Source: Armatimonadota bacterium
GTDB taxonomy: Bacteria > Armatimonadota > JADLDR01
Length of the DNA: 58,718 bases
Direction of reading: 5' to 3'
Assembly: GCA_020846535.1 (NCBI GenBank)
Contig: JADLDR010000093.1
Coordinates: forward strand, 1 to 58,718
The notes under the pieces were generated by a model that saw only the letters and a list, made by a program, of their open reading frames with translations, was not told the DNA's origin and searched no databases. Numbering within the stretch: the first letter of the stretch is position 1; the number at the start of each line of letters is the position of its first letter. Below are positions 8,063 to 17,276 of this stretch, piece after piece. The position numbers and the translations under genes are program-made.

Positions 8063-9190
8063 TCACCGGGCAGGCGCTTCCTCCACCGGGAAATGCTCCG
8101 GCTTGTAGGTTCCTTTCACAAATTTATAGGTGCGGTTGTACAGGGCGCGAACTGCCGGGTCTTTGCTTTGATAGGCTTGCAGCAGAGCGCCCCCTCCCTC
8201 GTAATAGCCGCAGATCGCATCGCGCATGTAGCCGTATTTCATCCCGCCGTCCAGATAGGCTTTGTACTTCATCCTGAAGACCGGTTCGGCGAAGCGGCCA
8301 TCGCATTCGATCTCGACGCCCATGCCGTTCTCCCGAGCAAATTTCGCCGCCTCCTCGATGCGGGAGGCGGGCGTGTCGGCCCCGAAGAAATAGTTGGGCT
8401 GATAGATGGCGCAGTCGAACCCCAGGGCTTTCCACTCGGCGGCGGCCCCGGAGTTGAAATAGGGAATCCAGAAGAACCGCTTGCCCTGGTCCCGGACCAG
8501 CTTGCCGACCTTGGGAAGCAGATCCCGGTCTCCCTCCGAAACCTGTTCCTCCAGCCAGTACCAGCCGATCAGTTCCAGATGGGAAAAGGCCGCCTTCTTC
8601 CACCGCGCCGTCGCTTCCTTCACGTACCAATCCACCGCCTTGTAGCGGTCTTCGGCGCGGGAAAGGTTTCCCTCCTGGCCGTCCCCGTCCACATCCCCGA
8701 AATCGGTGCGGCGCGGGTCGGGATAGGGGACGGTCAGGATGACTTTGGCCCTGTAGCGGTTGGCCTCCATCTCTTTCTGAAGTAGTTTGACAGCTTCGTT
8801 GAGGTGGGGCAGGTGAGTTTCGCCGCCGAATAGCTTGGAATCCAGATACCAGAGCCAGTCCGCCCGGTTGCTGGGCGTCGGCGAGAAGCCGGGATAGAAG
8901 CAGTTGCCCGATTGGGCGGTCAGCGGCAGCATCAGAAAGGTGTCGAAAAACCAGTGGCGGGGTGTGCCGTCAGGGTTGAGATAGGCCACATAAGGTTTCA
9001 AATCCTCCATCTTCCAAGTCCTGTGGCTGTGGCCGTTGTAAATGAGAACGATGTGCCGCGCTTTCATGGCCGACGGGGAGCCGGGCGGAAAATAGGATGA
9101 GTTCATCTTTTTCCTTCCGTAAGCGGCGGTCGAGAACAAGAGCGCCGATAATATGATGATCAGAAAAAAGCGTTTTCGGGTGTGACGCAA
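8063..9190 (-). CDS. Secreted DUF4855 protein
   Basis: The 375-residue protein begins with a signal peptide (MRHTRKRFFLIIILSALLF). The body matches DUF4855 by its HIVLIYNG start, the ADWLWYLDSKLF motif, the HLELIGWYWLEE strand and a TIM-barrel-like pattern of strands ending in acidic residues (IPYFNSGAAAEW, YQPNYFFG). The family is thought to be glycoside-hydrolase-like but has no proven activity that I know of. It is found in polysaccharide-degrading bacteria and sits here amid other secreted carbohydrate-related genes. It contains a DVDGDGQEG loop that could bind calcium. Probably monocistronic, 34 bases from the gene upstream of it on the same strand. Confidence 0.75.
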   Translation of the reverse strand: MRHTRKRFFLIIILSALLFSTAAYGRKKMNSSYFPPGSPSAMKARHIVLIYNGHSHRTWKMEDLKPYVAYLNPDGTPRHWFFDTFLMLPLTAQSGNCFYPGFSPTPSNRADWLWYLDSKLFGGETHLPHLNEAVKLLQKEMEANRYRAKVILTVPYPDPRRTDFGDVDGDGQEGNLSRAEDRYKAVDWYVKEATARWKKAAFSHLELIGWYWLEEQVSEGDRDLLPKVGKLVRDQGKRFFWIPYFNSGAAAEWKALGFDCAIYQPNYFFGADTPASRIEEAAKFARENGMGVEIECDGRFAEPVFRMKYKAYLDGGMKYGYMRDAICGYYEGGGALLQAYQSKDPAVRALYNRTYKFVKGTYKPEHFPVEEAPAR

Positions 9191-9224
9191 TGGTGCTTCC
9201 TTTCTGATTCGGTGAAAGAAGCGA

Positions 9225-10187
9225 TCAATCGCTGAAAACCTGGACGAACATGATGCCCCGGATGCCCCCGTCCAGGGCGGCGATGCCGACCTGCCGGAAA
9301 TCGCGGGAGAGGATGTTCCGGCGGTGGCCGGGGCTGTTCATCAGGCCGACATGGGCCATCTCGACGGTCTGGGCCAGCGCGAGATTTTCACCGGCGGTTC
9401 GGAGGCGGATTTTGGCTTTCGCCATCCGGTCGAAGGGGGACAGTCCCTCCCGGTTGATATGCGAGAAGTAACCTTTTTTGAACATATCGTCCGCATGTTT
9501 CCGTGCCACTTCTTGCAAGGCTTTGTTCATGGTCAGGGGAACCAGCGGTGGGTTCTGGCTGATGCGCTCCTGGTTGACCAGATCGAGCATCTGCTGGGCC
9601 GCCTCCGGCGCGAAAACCGCATTCGTGACCTTGAAAGGCAGCATAACGGCCTTGCCCGAACCGGGGTTTACCACCTTGACGGCAAAAAGGCTCCGCAGGT
9701 CTTCCCCGAAGTACTGCGCCGCCTGGCGCTCCAGCACCGTTCCCCCGTCCACCAGGACCCGCCCGAAGGTGGAAGCCAGGACTTCTTCTTTGGGCAAGCC
9801 CTGCGCCGGAAAGACCACGATAAAAGAGGCGATGAGGGCGCACAGCACCAGCGTTTTGGCCGCCGATGGGACAATGCCCGCGATGCGGTTAATGAGGGAG
9901 CGATGGGCCGACCGGGGGATGCGCCGGTCGATCAGGCGAATGCCCGCTCCCAGAATCATCTGCGCCGCCAACCAGACGGCCACGAAGCCCACCAGGCCGG
10001 CGGCCCCGCGAGGGATGGAGGCAGAGCGTCCCAGCAGATCGGCAGCCGGGCCGGAGAGAGCGACCGCCACAAGCAGGGACAGGGCCACGGCCAGAAGCTC
10101 CAGGCACTGCACCAGGAATCCGCGCCTCAGTCCGATCCACATCGATAGCGCCATCGCTGCCGCGATGACAAAGTCGATCCAGTTCAT
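9225..10187 (-). CDS. CvpA-type membrane domain fused to a CAP (SCP/PR1-like) domain
   Basis: The 320-residue protein has four predicted membrane helices in residues 1-130, opening MNWIDFVIAAAMALSMWIGL, which matches CvpA/colicin-V-production proteins. A CAP domain of the YkwD type follows at about 195-320: LVNQERISQNPPLVPL, KHADDMFKKGYFSHINR and GENLALAQT, then HRRNILSRDFRQVGIA. The conserved CAP residues (His in ARKHADDM, Glu in GEN, His in SPGHRRN) are present. The CAP domain should face outward. CAP proteins bind or modify cell-envelope components, and CvpA proteins are linked to envelope integrity, so a surface role is likely. Start ATG 10187 lacks a strong ribosome binding site. Confidence 0.85.
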   Translation of the reverse strand: MNWIDFVIAAAMALSMWIGLRRGFLVQCLELLAVALSLLVAVALSGPAADLLGRSASIPRGAAGLVGFVAVWLAAQMILGAGIRLIDRRIPRSAHRSLINRIAGIVPSAAKTLVLCALIASFIVVFPAQGLPKEEVLASTFGRVLVDGGTVLERQAAQYFGEDLRSLFAVKVVNPGSGKAVMLPFKVTNAVFAPEAAQQMLDLVNQERISQNPPLVPLTMNKALQEVARKHADDMFKKGYFSHINREGLSPFDRMAKAKIRLRTAGENLALAQTVEMAHVGLMNSPGHRRNILSRDFRQVGIAALDGGIRGIMFVQVFSD

Positions 10188-10359
10188 TATATAAGCCCCA
10201 ACAGCGAAATATTCTCATAGGCGGAATCATCTTACAATTAGACAAAAAATCTCTTTCTGCCTCCATCGGGAAAAGGGATTTTTCGGGCCGGGGTTGCGAC
10301 GCCAAGGCTTTCGCTGAGGCGATCAATGCGGATGTTATGGCGAGAGGTGTTGCAGCCCG

Positions 10360-11166
10360 TCACGGATCGAGCGGATACTTGATTCTGTGCATCTGGCGGA
10401 TGGCAAGGGTATAGGTGGCGATTTCGTCATCGCTTAAGGGGCGGTTCAGGATGGTCGCCTCGTCGAGGGCGACAGGCAGGCTGCCCGGGCTGCCGATGGT
10501 GAGGTGGGTTAGCCCGCCGGGTACCCCCAGAAAGCGCCCGGTGATGCGAGCCTTCAGGACTTTACGCCTATCCATATAGATAGCTGCCTTCGAGGCGGCG
10601 GCCAGGGCAACGGCGGTGTGAGGCCATTCCCCTGCTCCGAGGCGCAGGCTGGCGAGGATATCGCGGTCATAGATGCCGTTGATGTTCTGGATGACGGGGA
10701 GGTAATAGACCTGTACCGCCCCGGCGGACCGGGCCAGGCCGCACCACAGGCCAGAGCGAACGGAGTGAGAGATAAACCCCTTTCCGTTGCTCAGGCGGAG
10801 AAGCCCGAAACCGCTCTTCTTATCCGGCTCCGCCCGCAAGGCCCACCAGAACGAAACGGTCAGAAGGCGGTGAGGGAAAAGGGCCGGGCTGTCCAATGCC
10901 GGCCCTTTCGCCGCCTGCGCCGCCCGGCCCCGAGTGCCTTCGGCCACCGGCAGGGCTGAAAAGGTTTCCTTCAGCCCTGCTATATTGATATTCGCTTTTT
11001 CTCTCTCGAACGAACGGTAGTAGATAATGCGTCCCTCCGGTCCGGGCGGCAGGGACAGGTAAGAGGCCGCGCTTCCGCGGGGCGCTGCCTGGATGCCGGG
11101 GTCGAGGGCCAGCAAGGCGGCGCACAAGGAAAGCCTCAGCCGGAGAGCCGAACGGAGGGAGATCAT
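10360..11166 (-). CDS. Secreted LamG/concanavalin-like domain protein
   Basis: ATG 11166 overlaps the stop of the preceding large gene in an ATGA arrangement, so translation is probably coupled. The 268-residue product starts MISLRSALRLRLSLCAALLA, a signal peptide. It then shows a jelly-roll pattern typical of LamG-like lectin folds: LTVSFWWAL, IYMDRRKVLKARITG, LTIGSPGSLPVALDEATILN and RPLSDDEIATYTL. Such domains bind sugars and often accompany polysaccharide-active enzymes. A longer open frame extends upstream to 12093, but that part overlaps the preceding gene in another frame and is not protein-like. Function is inferred from fold and pairing with the large GH-like gene. Confidence 0.72.
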   Translation of the reverse strand: MISLRSALRLRLSLCAALLALDPGIQAAPRGSAASYLSLPPGPEGRIIYYRSFEREKANINIAGLKETFSALPVAEGTRGRAAQAAKGPALDSPALFPHRLLTVSFWWALRAEPDKKSGFGLLRLSNGKGFISHSVRSGLWCGLARSAGAVQVYYLPVIQNINGIYDRDILASLRLGAGEWPHTAVALAAASKAAIYMDRRKVLKARITGRFLGVPGGLTHLTIGSPGSLPVALDEATILNRPLSDDEIATYTLAIRQMHRIKYPLDP

Positions 11167-14100
11167 TCTGTGCCTCCCGCTACAGGCAGAATGCGAAGCT
11201 CTCGGATGTCGTGTTTTTTGAGAGGGAAGGAGACTGTGCCGCCCTGCGCCGGCAACTCCTGACCGGTTTCCGCATCGAGGGCGCGGAAGCCTGCCGGAAA
11301 GCCCAGAGCTTTCGCCGAAATCCGGACGGATGCCTGCACATCCTGCTCCGCATAGCTGGTGACGGCGACAAGAGCCTCCTTGCTGGGGACGCTGTAGACG
11401 ATGGCCAGCAAATCGGGGCTGTCTGTCTGAGCGGGCTGGGGCGTTTCGTCCCAGTAGCGGTAGACTTTCAGATTTTTGTGACCCAGCAGCTTCAGGACGG
11501 GGTTCAGAAGCGGGTCCCACACGGAGCGCAGCGCGCCGCTGGGGGTCAGTTCGTGGACGATGCAGACGGCGGCGAAGGTGCGCTGCGTCCAGGGGTCTTC
11601 GGCCAGGTTTCCGTGATCCCCTAACAGCACCGGCCAGGTTCCGGCCAGCTCGCCGTTGGTGACCAGGAGGATGTATTCGCGGGGAAAACGGTACTGGAAG
11701 TCGCCTTCGGAATACTTCCACTCCCAGTCGTACTGGAGTGTGGCGAAGGAGTGGATGGGAAGGATATTGGTGCTGGTCATGTGGGGCATGGTAACCGGCA
11801 GCATCTTGCGCTCGTTCATATACTGAAAGGTGCGTTTGGAGAGCTTCCGGAGGCCCCAGACGCCGGTGGAGGGCGCGACCGCGCCGCCCTCGCCTTTGTA
11901 GGCGGCGGTGGTCATGGTGTTGTAAGACGGGTTGAAAAACCAGTTGTCCCAGTAAACGCCCTGATTGCCCCCGATATCGAAGGATTTCCCGTACCAGTAA
12001 AGGGCGTGGTCGATATAGGAATCCGAGGGGACGATAGGGATTTCTCCGACGCCGCTGCCCGGGCCGACCGTGCGGTAATCGGTGAGGCACCATTCGTCCT
12101 GGAAGGTCTGGAATTCATCGGCGGCCTGGTAGCTTGATCGGTTGTAGTAGAAGATCATCTTCATGCCGTAGCGGCTCCGGAGGTTGTAGCGGACATGCCG
12201 CTCGAAGCTTTCCACATATTCCGGGCCGTACGGCTCGAAATACTTGCGGGCATGGCGGACGGCCTTTTCCACCTCTTCATCGGAGAGCCGCTCCCGGTTG
12301 CCCCGGCGGATCATCTGCCAGAGGCGCATATCCTTGCCTGCCGGATAGACCGATCCGCAATTTCCCAGGGCAAACCAGTTGATATCGGTTCCCAGGATCG
12401 TATAGCTGTCGCTCCAGAAGCGGTGCCGCCAGGGCGAAATGCGCGGCTTGACCGGCGCGGCCAGCAGACCGAAGGTAAGGGTGCGCGGGGATCGGATCGC
12501 CAGGGGCCGGTTCACCAGATGGATTCTGAGGGTCAGCTTCGGGCCGGAGCGCACCAGTTCCAGGTTGGGCCTGCGCCTGTCCCATCCCCAGCCGCGGTCG
12601 TTCTCGGCGAACCAGGAGAGACCGCGCTTCGGCCCGCCGATATAGATATAGGTGCAAAAGCCTGCCGGGAAGTCGTTGGCCTGCACTCTTTGCGCCGTCC
12701 AGACGACCCCCTGGCCTGGGGGAACGCGCTCGTAAAGAGTGTTGCGGATGCCATCTCCCATGGCGTGCAAAAGCGGGGCTTCGCTCTCTTTGAGGGGAAT
12801 CTCCAGGGTCAGCGCATCCAGGGGCCTGCCGCTGCCGGGCAGAAGGGTCATGTCCAGCCGCATCAGGCCATCATACTCCCAGGTGGATTTGAGCAGGGCG
12901 CGGAAGCCTTCTCCTTGCAGGCTGCTTTCCGCAGTCGTTTCATGCCCCTGAATGCGGGGGAAGCGGACCGGGCCGGATCGAAGGTGCAGATCCCTCCCAC
13001 CCTGCGCGGCACGGAAGCGCATCGGGGCGGACAGAAGCGGTCTGCCTGCCGCCGTCACCTGATCCCACAGGCCGGAATCACCGATGAGATGGGTTCTGAG
13101 AACCGTGGAAAGGCTTCTCCCCTTGACCCGGATGGGTGTAAAGGGAGGATAAACCTTTGCGCTCCGGCCCAGCTTATTGTACTCCCAGACATAGCGCGTG
13201 CGCTCGAAGGGTTTGACGACCTCCCCGGCGGGTGCATTTTTGCCCCGGGCCGAGACCGCGATCTCATAACTTCCCCGGAGCGGCGGCAGGGCGAAGACTT
13301 TTTCCTGCTTCGGGCCGGTGAAGCGGTCGAACCGAACGATTTTGACGGCTTTGCGGCTTCCTCTGGGCCGGATGGCGGCGGTCAGGCCGTTCAGTGCGGC
13401 CCTGGCAGGCAGGCCCGACACATCGGCGAGAATCCGCATTCTGTTCAGGTAAGGATAGTAGGCGAACTGGAAATCGACCGGCAGGACTTCGGGTCTTGCG
13501 GTCTTCCACTCCCAGGCCGGGCCTGCCTGCCAGCGGTAGGAACGGCTGTAATAAAGGGTCCGACCGTCTTCCGAGGCGGCCCGGAGGATGAGTTCATAGT
13601 TCGTCGAGGTTTCGTCGCGGGCTTCGAAGGGGATCTCTCGGGTTTCGCCGGGCCGGAGGGTGAGAGTTTCCTTCCGGTTGGCCTCCGGCATCTTGTCCCG
13701 CTTCAGGACCGCTTCCAGCCGCAGGGCAAGGGGTTCCGGCGATGGGTTGGTGAGAACAAAGGCGGCCCGGATATCGCGCGTGGCCGGGTCGGTGCGGTGA
13801 AGCCAGCCGACCGCCGGCGCTTCCTCCCAGGCAAAGGTGAAGCGGATATCTCCGGGCGCGTAGCCTCCGCCGCCCAGGGAGGAAAAGGCCCAGGGTTGTT
13901 TCCAGTTGCGGCAGAGGTTGATGCCCCAGCTTCCTTCATCGGCCCTGCGCCCTGGCGCGATGCCGTCCACCGGCACGGCGATCTCGGCCTGCCAGTAGCC
14001 GTCATGGAAGCCGCTGGCAAAGGTCCAGTCCCCGCGCCACCCCGGATCAGCCCGTATGTTGCCGCGGGTGTGCATCTGATAGGCTTTGCGCCCGGCGGCG

Positions 14101-14486
14101 TTCGCCAGCAGTTGAAAAGCGCGGCCATGCTCCGAACCCGGGGTCGGGTCCACCCAGACCTCCAGCGAATCGTCATAGACGATTTTCAAGGTGTCTGTAT
14201 TGGCCTGCGTGGTCAGAGCGCCCTCCACAGGCAGTTGAGAGATGACCGCCAGGTAGAGATGGGTTGCAGTGGCTCCCACATAGGCCCGGACGCGGCGGCG
14301 CTCCAGCCGGTTCTCCCAGGCGAACCCGTCGAACCCGGCAGCCGCAGCCCATTCTTTCGCCTCGATTCTGCCATCCAGCCTGGGGGCCTGCGCCATCAGG
14401 GGCGCGCGGTATTCCGCCGCCCGGACAGGCCATACGGCCCCTGCCATGAAAGCGATACACCAGAGCAATCGCAGCGTTTTCGGCAT
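11163..14486 (-). CDS. Large secreted glycoside-hydrolase-like protein (CBM9-like plus GH123-N/DUF6067-like)
   Basis: The 1107-residue exported protein has a signal peptide (MPKTLRLLWCIAFMAGAVW). An N-terminal CBM9-like beta-sandwich covers about 25-215 (PRLDGRIEAKEWAAA to DSLEVWVDPTPG), as in many xylanase-like binding modules. The middle and C-terminal parts (GFCTYIYIGGPKRGLSWFAE, DRGWGW, and a barrel with YGMKMIFYY and YWDNWFFNP) resemble the GH123 N-terminal/DUF6067 family. I infer carbohydrate binding and probably hydrolysis outside the cytoplasm; the substrate is unknown. The acidic residues in YWDNWFF are candidate catalytic groups. It is coupled by a 4-base overlap to the LamG gene downstream. 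The family name is recalled from motif resemblance, so treat it as moderate. Confidence 0.68.
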   Translation of the reverse strand: MPKTLRLLWCIAFMAGAVWPVRAAEYRAPLMAQAPRLDGRIEAKEWAAAAGFDGFAWENRLERRRVRAYVGATATHLYLAVISQLPVEGALTTQANTDTLKIVYDDSLEVWVDPTPGSEHGRAFQLLANAAGRKAYQMHTRGNIRADPGWRGDWTFASGFHDGYWQAEIAVPVDGIAPGRRADEGSWGINLCRNWKQPWAFSSLGGGGYAPGDIRFTFAWEEAPAVGWLHRTDPATRDIRAAFVLTNPSPEPLALRLEAVLKRDKMPEANRKETLTLRPGETREIPFEARDETSTNYELILRAASEDGRTLYYSRSYRWQAGPAWEWKTARPEVLPVDFQFAYYPYLNRMRILADVSGLPARAALNGLTAAIRPRGSRKAVKIVRFDRFTGPKQEKVFALPPLRGSYEIAVSARGKNAPAGEVVKPFERTRYVWEYNKLGRSAKVYPPFTPIRVKGRSLSTVLRTHLIGDSGLWDQVTAAGRPLLSAPMRFRAAQGGRDLHLRSGPVRFPRIQGHETTAESSLQGEGFRALLKSTWEYDGLMRLDMTLLPGSGRPLDALTLEIPLKESEAPLLHAMGDGIRNTLYERVPPGQGVVWTAQRVQANDFPAGFCTYIYIGGPKRGLSWFAENDRGWGWDRRRPNLELVRSGPKLTLRIHLVNRPLAIRSPRTLTFGLLAAPVKPRISPWRHRFWSDSYTILGTDINWFALGNCGSVYPAGKDMRLWQMIRRGNRERLSDEEVEKAVRHARKYFEPYGPEYVESFERHVRYNLRSRYGMKMIFYYNRSSYQAADEFQTFQDEWCLTDYRTVGPGSGVGEIPIVPSDSYIDHALYWYGKSFDIGGNQGVYWDNWFFNPSYNTMTTAAYKGEGGAVAPSTGVWGLRKLSKRTFQYMNERKMLPVTMPHMTSTNILPIHSFATLQYDWEWKYSEGDFQYRFPREYILLVTNGELAGTWPVLLGDHGNLAEDPWTQRTFAAVCIVHELTPSGALRSVWDPLLNPVLKLLGHKNLKVYRYWDETPQPAQTDSPDLLAIVYSVPSKEALVAVTSYAEQDVQASVRISAKALGFPAGFRALDAETGQELPAQGGTVSFPLKKHDIRELRILPVAGGTE

Positions 14487-14554
14487 TGCCGGTTTCCTCC
14501 TTGAAATAAGCGGGGGGATTGAGCCTGCATGACGGGCTGCCCTGATTCAGCGTT

Positions 14555-15148
14555 CTATGTTTTCTCCAGCCGCACAGCCAGGCGAAGGCGGACAGCATCC
14601 AGTTCCTCCGGGCTTTTGGCCTTGAGGACCGCTTCCACCTATTGGTCCAGCCACTTTTGCGGGACCCCGGCCTTCCTCAGCGCATCCAGCAGCCTGTATT
14701 CCTGGACGCCCTGGCGGTAGGCTTCGAAGGCGTGGGTGGTGAGAAAGCCGTCTTTGCCGTACCAGTAGTAGAGGTAATAATCGTTGGCTTTGTCCAGGTC
14801 GTTCCAGGGGTCCCCCTGGGAATCGTAGCCTGCGAAGATGCCCAGGCCCTTGACATCGTACTTGAACGCCTGCCAGTGGCCCATGCGGAGGGCGATCTTC
14901 TCCTTCAAATCCTGCGGGGCGTCCAGGGATACGGTCAGCCGGTAGTTTGCCGTCAGGCTTTTGACGCCGACTACGGCAGTCACCCAATCCTCCCGCAAGC
15001 CCCGGCAGGATAGTTGCTTGAGAGGCCGGGAGAGGGCGGCGGGCATGGTTTCTTCTTTGACCCCGGCCCAGGGAGAGATTTCATAGCAATTACAGTCAGG
15101 GGCGGCCTGAAGTGAGCCGCCGGGAAAAGACAGGCAGAGACAGAGCAT
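14555..15148 (-). pseudogene. Decayed DUF4091-type protein (internal deletion, in-frame TAG)
   Basis: The frame from 15148 gives a signal-peptide-like start (MLCLCLSFPGGSLQAAPD) and a short beta-rich part (GLREDWVTAVVGVKSL). It then jumps to the typical C-terminal DUF4091 segment: GIFAGYDSQGDPWNDLD and EAYRQGVQEYRLLDAL. The central barrel, normally several hundred residues, is absent. A TAG at 14639-14641 interrupts the frame, which continues in phase for 27 codons (ending VRLRLAVRLEKT) to a second TAG at 14555-14557. A GAAGGA ribosome binding site precedes an ATG at 15179 in another frame, hinting at a further frameshift. I read it as a dead gene of a secreted GH-like protein. Confidence 0.6.
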
Positions 15149-15316
15149 AATAGCCCGCCAAAGTAAAGAAGCGCTGCATTATAATTCCTTCCTGGATTCA
15201 TGCGGGTTATCGCCGAGACCGGGGAGCGAATAGCCCTTATGAAAGATGAAGCATGAAAGGAGGAATGGCTGCCACTGCAAGGGAACGCACAGACTACTCC
15301 CCGATTGATCTTTCAA

Positions 15317-16738
15317 TCACCCGCCCGCGCCTCCCGGCAGGCTTTTGGCTGTCTGCCGGACGATCTTCCGCAGGTCGCTCTCTTCCTCGTCGGAGATGAG
15401 GCTGTAGGGGGTGAAGCGGCGTTCATAACGGAGGGCGATTTCGCGGGCGAAGTCGATATCGGTTCTGGAACCGCTTTTAAGCCAGCCGCTGACGAACTGA
15501 CCGGACCAGGTGAGGGGCTGGAAGAGTTCATATCTGAATCTCTCGGCGGTGAAGTCGGTTCCCAGGTGGTTCCCGCCGACGCCTGCGGCGGCTATCTCCT
15601 CGAAAGCGCACTCCGTTTCATCCACCGCAGGCGGGACCAGCAGCTTTTCCAGGCTTTCGGCCAGGTCGAGGTCGAGAACCATCTGCACCGGGGAGCAGAT
15701 CTCATCCATGCCGAGAAGTCCGGCGGACACCGAGCCGTGCCCTGTCGCCAGGGCGCTGATGAGCGCCCCGGTGCCTTTCTGCGCCCCGGCCTCGAAGGAA
15801 GGCGCTTTCGCATCGGTCAGGCCGGTATGAGCGCCGCCGGAGCAACTGTAGAAGCGAGCGATATCGGCGAATGCAACATTCACGCGCTGCATCTCCGGGC
15901 GGCCATAGCAGGAAACCCCTGTCCGCATATCCACAGTCGAGATCGAGCCTCCCAGCCCGAAGGCGACATCCTCCCAGAAAGAACGGTGCAGCAGGAAAAG
16001 AAAAATTTGTTCCGCCAGCGATTGCGTGACCGCGCCTGCCAGGGTGATAGGCGCGGTCGCTCCCTGCATCGGCAGGTATCCTATGCCCATCCGAAAGCCC
16101 CGCTTGTCGAAATAGAGCATTTGCTCGCATTCGGGTCGTGCCAGCTTGAAAGGAGAGATCAGGTAGCCGGTCGCGCCGAATACCTCCCTCGTTTCTTTCC
16201 CCTGGTAGCGGGCGTGGCACTCGAAGACCTCCAGGAGCGGCTCGCAGAGGGCTGTGAAGTGGACGCTCCCGCCCTGATGCGCTCCGTATTTCCAGCAAAA
16301 GAGCTTTTCGGCCAAAGGGATACAGGCGGGCGGGATGCCTTTCGGCACGAAGGGGACGCCCAGCACGCCCACCCCCTGCACTTTCGGAAGGCTCCGTGCA
16401 AAGCCGATGAAACGGGCCAGCCGTTCCTCATCGAAGGGCAGGAGTTCATCGGTTGCCGGATCGAGATAGTAGGACTGGTAGACGCCGGAATGGGCGGTGA
16501 TGGAGGGCAGTTGGCTTTCATCGCGCGGGTATTTGGGAGCGGAGGCGATCAGGGATTCGACCACCGGGGGGGCGAAGCGCACCGTGTCGGTGAGGGAATG
16601 CCATTCCCCGCCCAGGGAGGCCAGCTTTTCCCGAACGCCCTGATGTTCGACTCTAGCTCCCATCTCGGCCAGCAGGCGCAGGGCGTTCCGGTGAATCGTC
16701 TCTACCTGCGAGCGCGTCAAAAATTCGGATAATCTCAT
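15317..16738 (-). CDS. MttB-family methyltransferase, non-pyrrolysine
   Basis: The 473-residue protein belongs to the trimethylamine methyltransferase (MttB/COG5598) superfamily: GATGYLISPFKLARPECEQM, MGIGYLPMQGATAPITLAGA, the FYSCSGGAHTGLTDAK segment and a C-terminal DEICSPVQMVLDLDLAE region. Family members move methyl groups from quaternary or tertiary amines to a corrinoid protein. This one has no in-frame TAG, so it is a pyrrolysine-free member, like the glycine-betaine and related enzymes; its substrate is unknown. No corrinoid protein or reactivase is near. Start: the longer frame from 16849 is encoded by a dispersed repeat, so ATG 16738 (MRLSEFLTRSQ) is preferred. Confidence 0.85.
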   Translation of the reverse strand: MRLSEFLTRSQVETIHRNALRLLAEMGARVEHQGVREKLASLGGEWHSLTDTVRFAPPVVESLIASAPKYPRDESQLPSITAHSGVYQSYYLDPATDELLPFDEERLARFIGFARSLPKVQGVGVLGVPFVPKGIPPACIPLAEKLFCWKYGAHQGGSVHFTALCEPLLEVFECHARYQGKETREVFGATGYLISPFKLARPECEQMLYFDKRGFRMGIGYLPMQGATAPITLAGAVTQSLAEQIFLFLLHRSFWEDVAFGLGGSISTVDMRTGVSCYGRPEMQRVNVAFADIARFYSCSGGAHTGLTDAKAPSFEAGAQKGTGALISALATGHGSVSAGLLGMDEICSPVQMVLDLDLAESLEKLLVPPAVDETECAFEEIAAAGVGGNHLGTDFTAERFRYELFQPLTWSGQFVSGWLKSGSRTDIDFAREIALRYERRFTPYSLISDEEESDLRKIVRQTAKSLPGGAGG

Positions 16739-16783
16739 GATTCGATCTGCCTTCGGGATTTGATAGGGCTTGGGCATATCTGC

Positions 16784-16890
16784 CGTTGCGAGGAGCGCAA
16801 GCGGCGAAGCAATCTCCAGACTCATCAACCCCAAGAGAGCTTTCGGCATTTGCGACGCCGGAGATTGCCGCGTCGCTTGCGCTCCTCGCA
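16784..16890. repeat. Dispersed palindromic repeat, copy 2
   Basis: The arms GTTGCGAGGAGCGCAAGC to GCAATCTCC and GGAGATTGCC to GCGCTCCTCGCA form an imperfect inverted repeat of about 107 bases. It sits just upstream of the MttB-family gene and provides an artificial N-terminal extension to that frame. It is part of the 538-base gap 16739-17276. Between 16891 and 17135 I see nothing else that I can name. Confidence 0.8.
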
Positions 16891-17135
16891 GGCTGCGCCG
16901 ATAAGGAGGCTTGTCTTATCGCAAGGGAAAGTCTCGATTTGTAATCCGGGGCCGAGCAGACTATAAAGTCTATGCCGCCTCCACCCGGGCTTGCCAACCG
17001 GTCGGATGCACTCCGGGAACAAAGAAGATTCCGCTGCTGTAGTCTCCTGTAAAGATGCGCGTTCCCTTTGAATTCCGCGCCCGTGCGGTTTTTCCTTCGA
17101 GCCTGTCGTGCGTCCAGCCCCTTTTTGCCGTCCGG

Positions 17136-17165
17136 TTGACAAACGGAGGGGGCTTTTCCTATAAT
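17136..17165 (+). promoter_or_regulatory. Near-consensus sigma-70 promoter upstream of rpoZ
   Basis: TTGACA (17136-17141) and TATAAT (17160-17165) are both perfect hexamers with an 18-base spacer. Transcription would start near 17172 and give a leader of about 105 bases containing the hairpin at 17191-17214. Confidence 0.85.
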
Positions 17166-17190
17166 TGATGTAAGGCAGGTTTTCGGTATC

Positions 17191-17215
17191 AAAGCGCCCG
17201 CTGTCGGGCGCTTTT
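17191..17215 (+). terminator. Terminator-like hairpin in the rpoZ leader
   Basis: AAAGCGCCCG (17191-17200) pairs perfectly with CGGGCGCTTT (17205-17214) across a CTGT loop, followed by one more T. The run of four T residues is short. It lies about 20 bases after the predicted start of transcription, so it could attenuate the operon, end a tiny RNA, or only protect the 5-prime end. Confidence 0.5.
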
Positions 17216-17276
17216 CACAACGGTATCCGGTGAAGTTTCGAGGGCATCGCCGGGAGAAGAAAGGTGAACAAGCATT

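Noticed and set aside
11167..12093. Upstream extension of the LamG gene frame
   Set aside because: The extension overlaps the large GH-like gene in another frame and is Arg/Pro-rich shadow sequence; ATG 11166 with a signal peptide and ATGA coupling is the real start.
12195..14504. 769-codon plus-strand frame opposite the large GH-like gene
   Set aside because: Antisense shadow; the minus-strand gene has a signal peptide, domains and a coupled neighbour.
15317..16738. Pyrrolysine-containing trimethylamine methyltransferase
   Set aside because: The frame has no internal TAG, and no corrinoid protein or pyl gene is seen, so it is a pyrrolysine-free family member.
17191..17215. A metabolite riboswitch in the rpoZ leader
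   Set aside because: Only a simple hairpin of 24 bases is present in a short leader; no aptamer-sized structure can be recognised.
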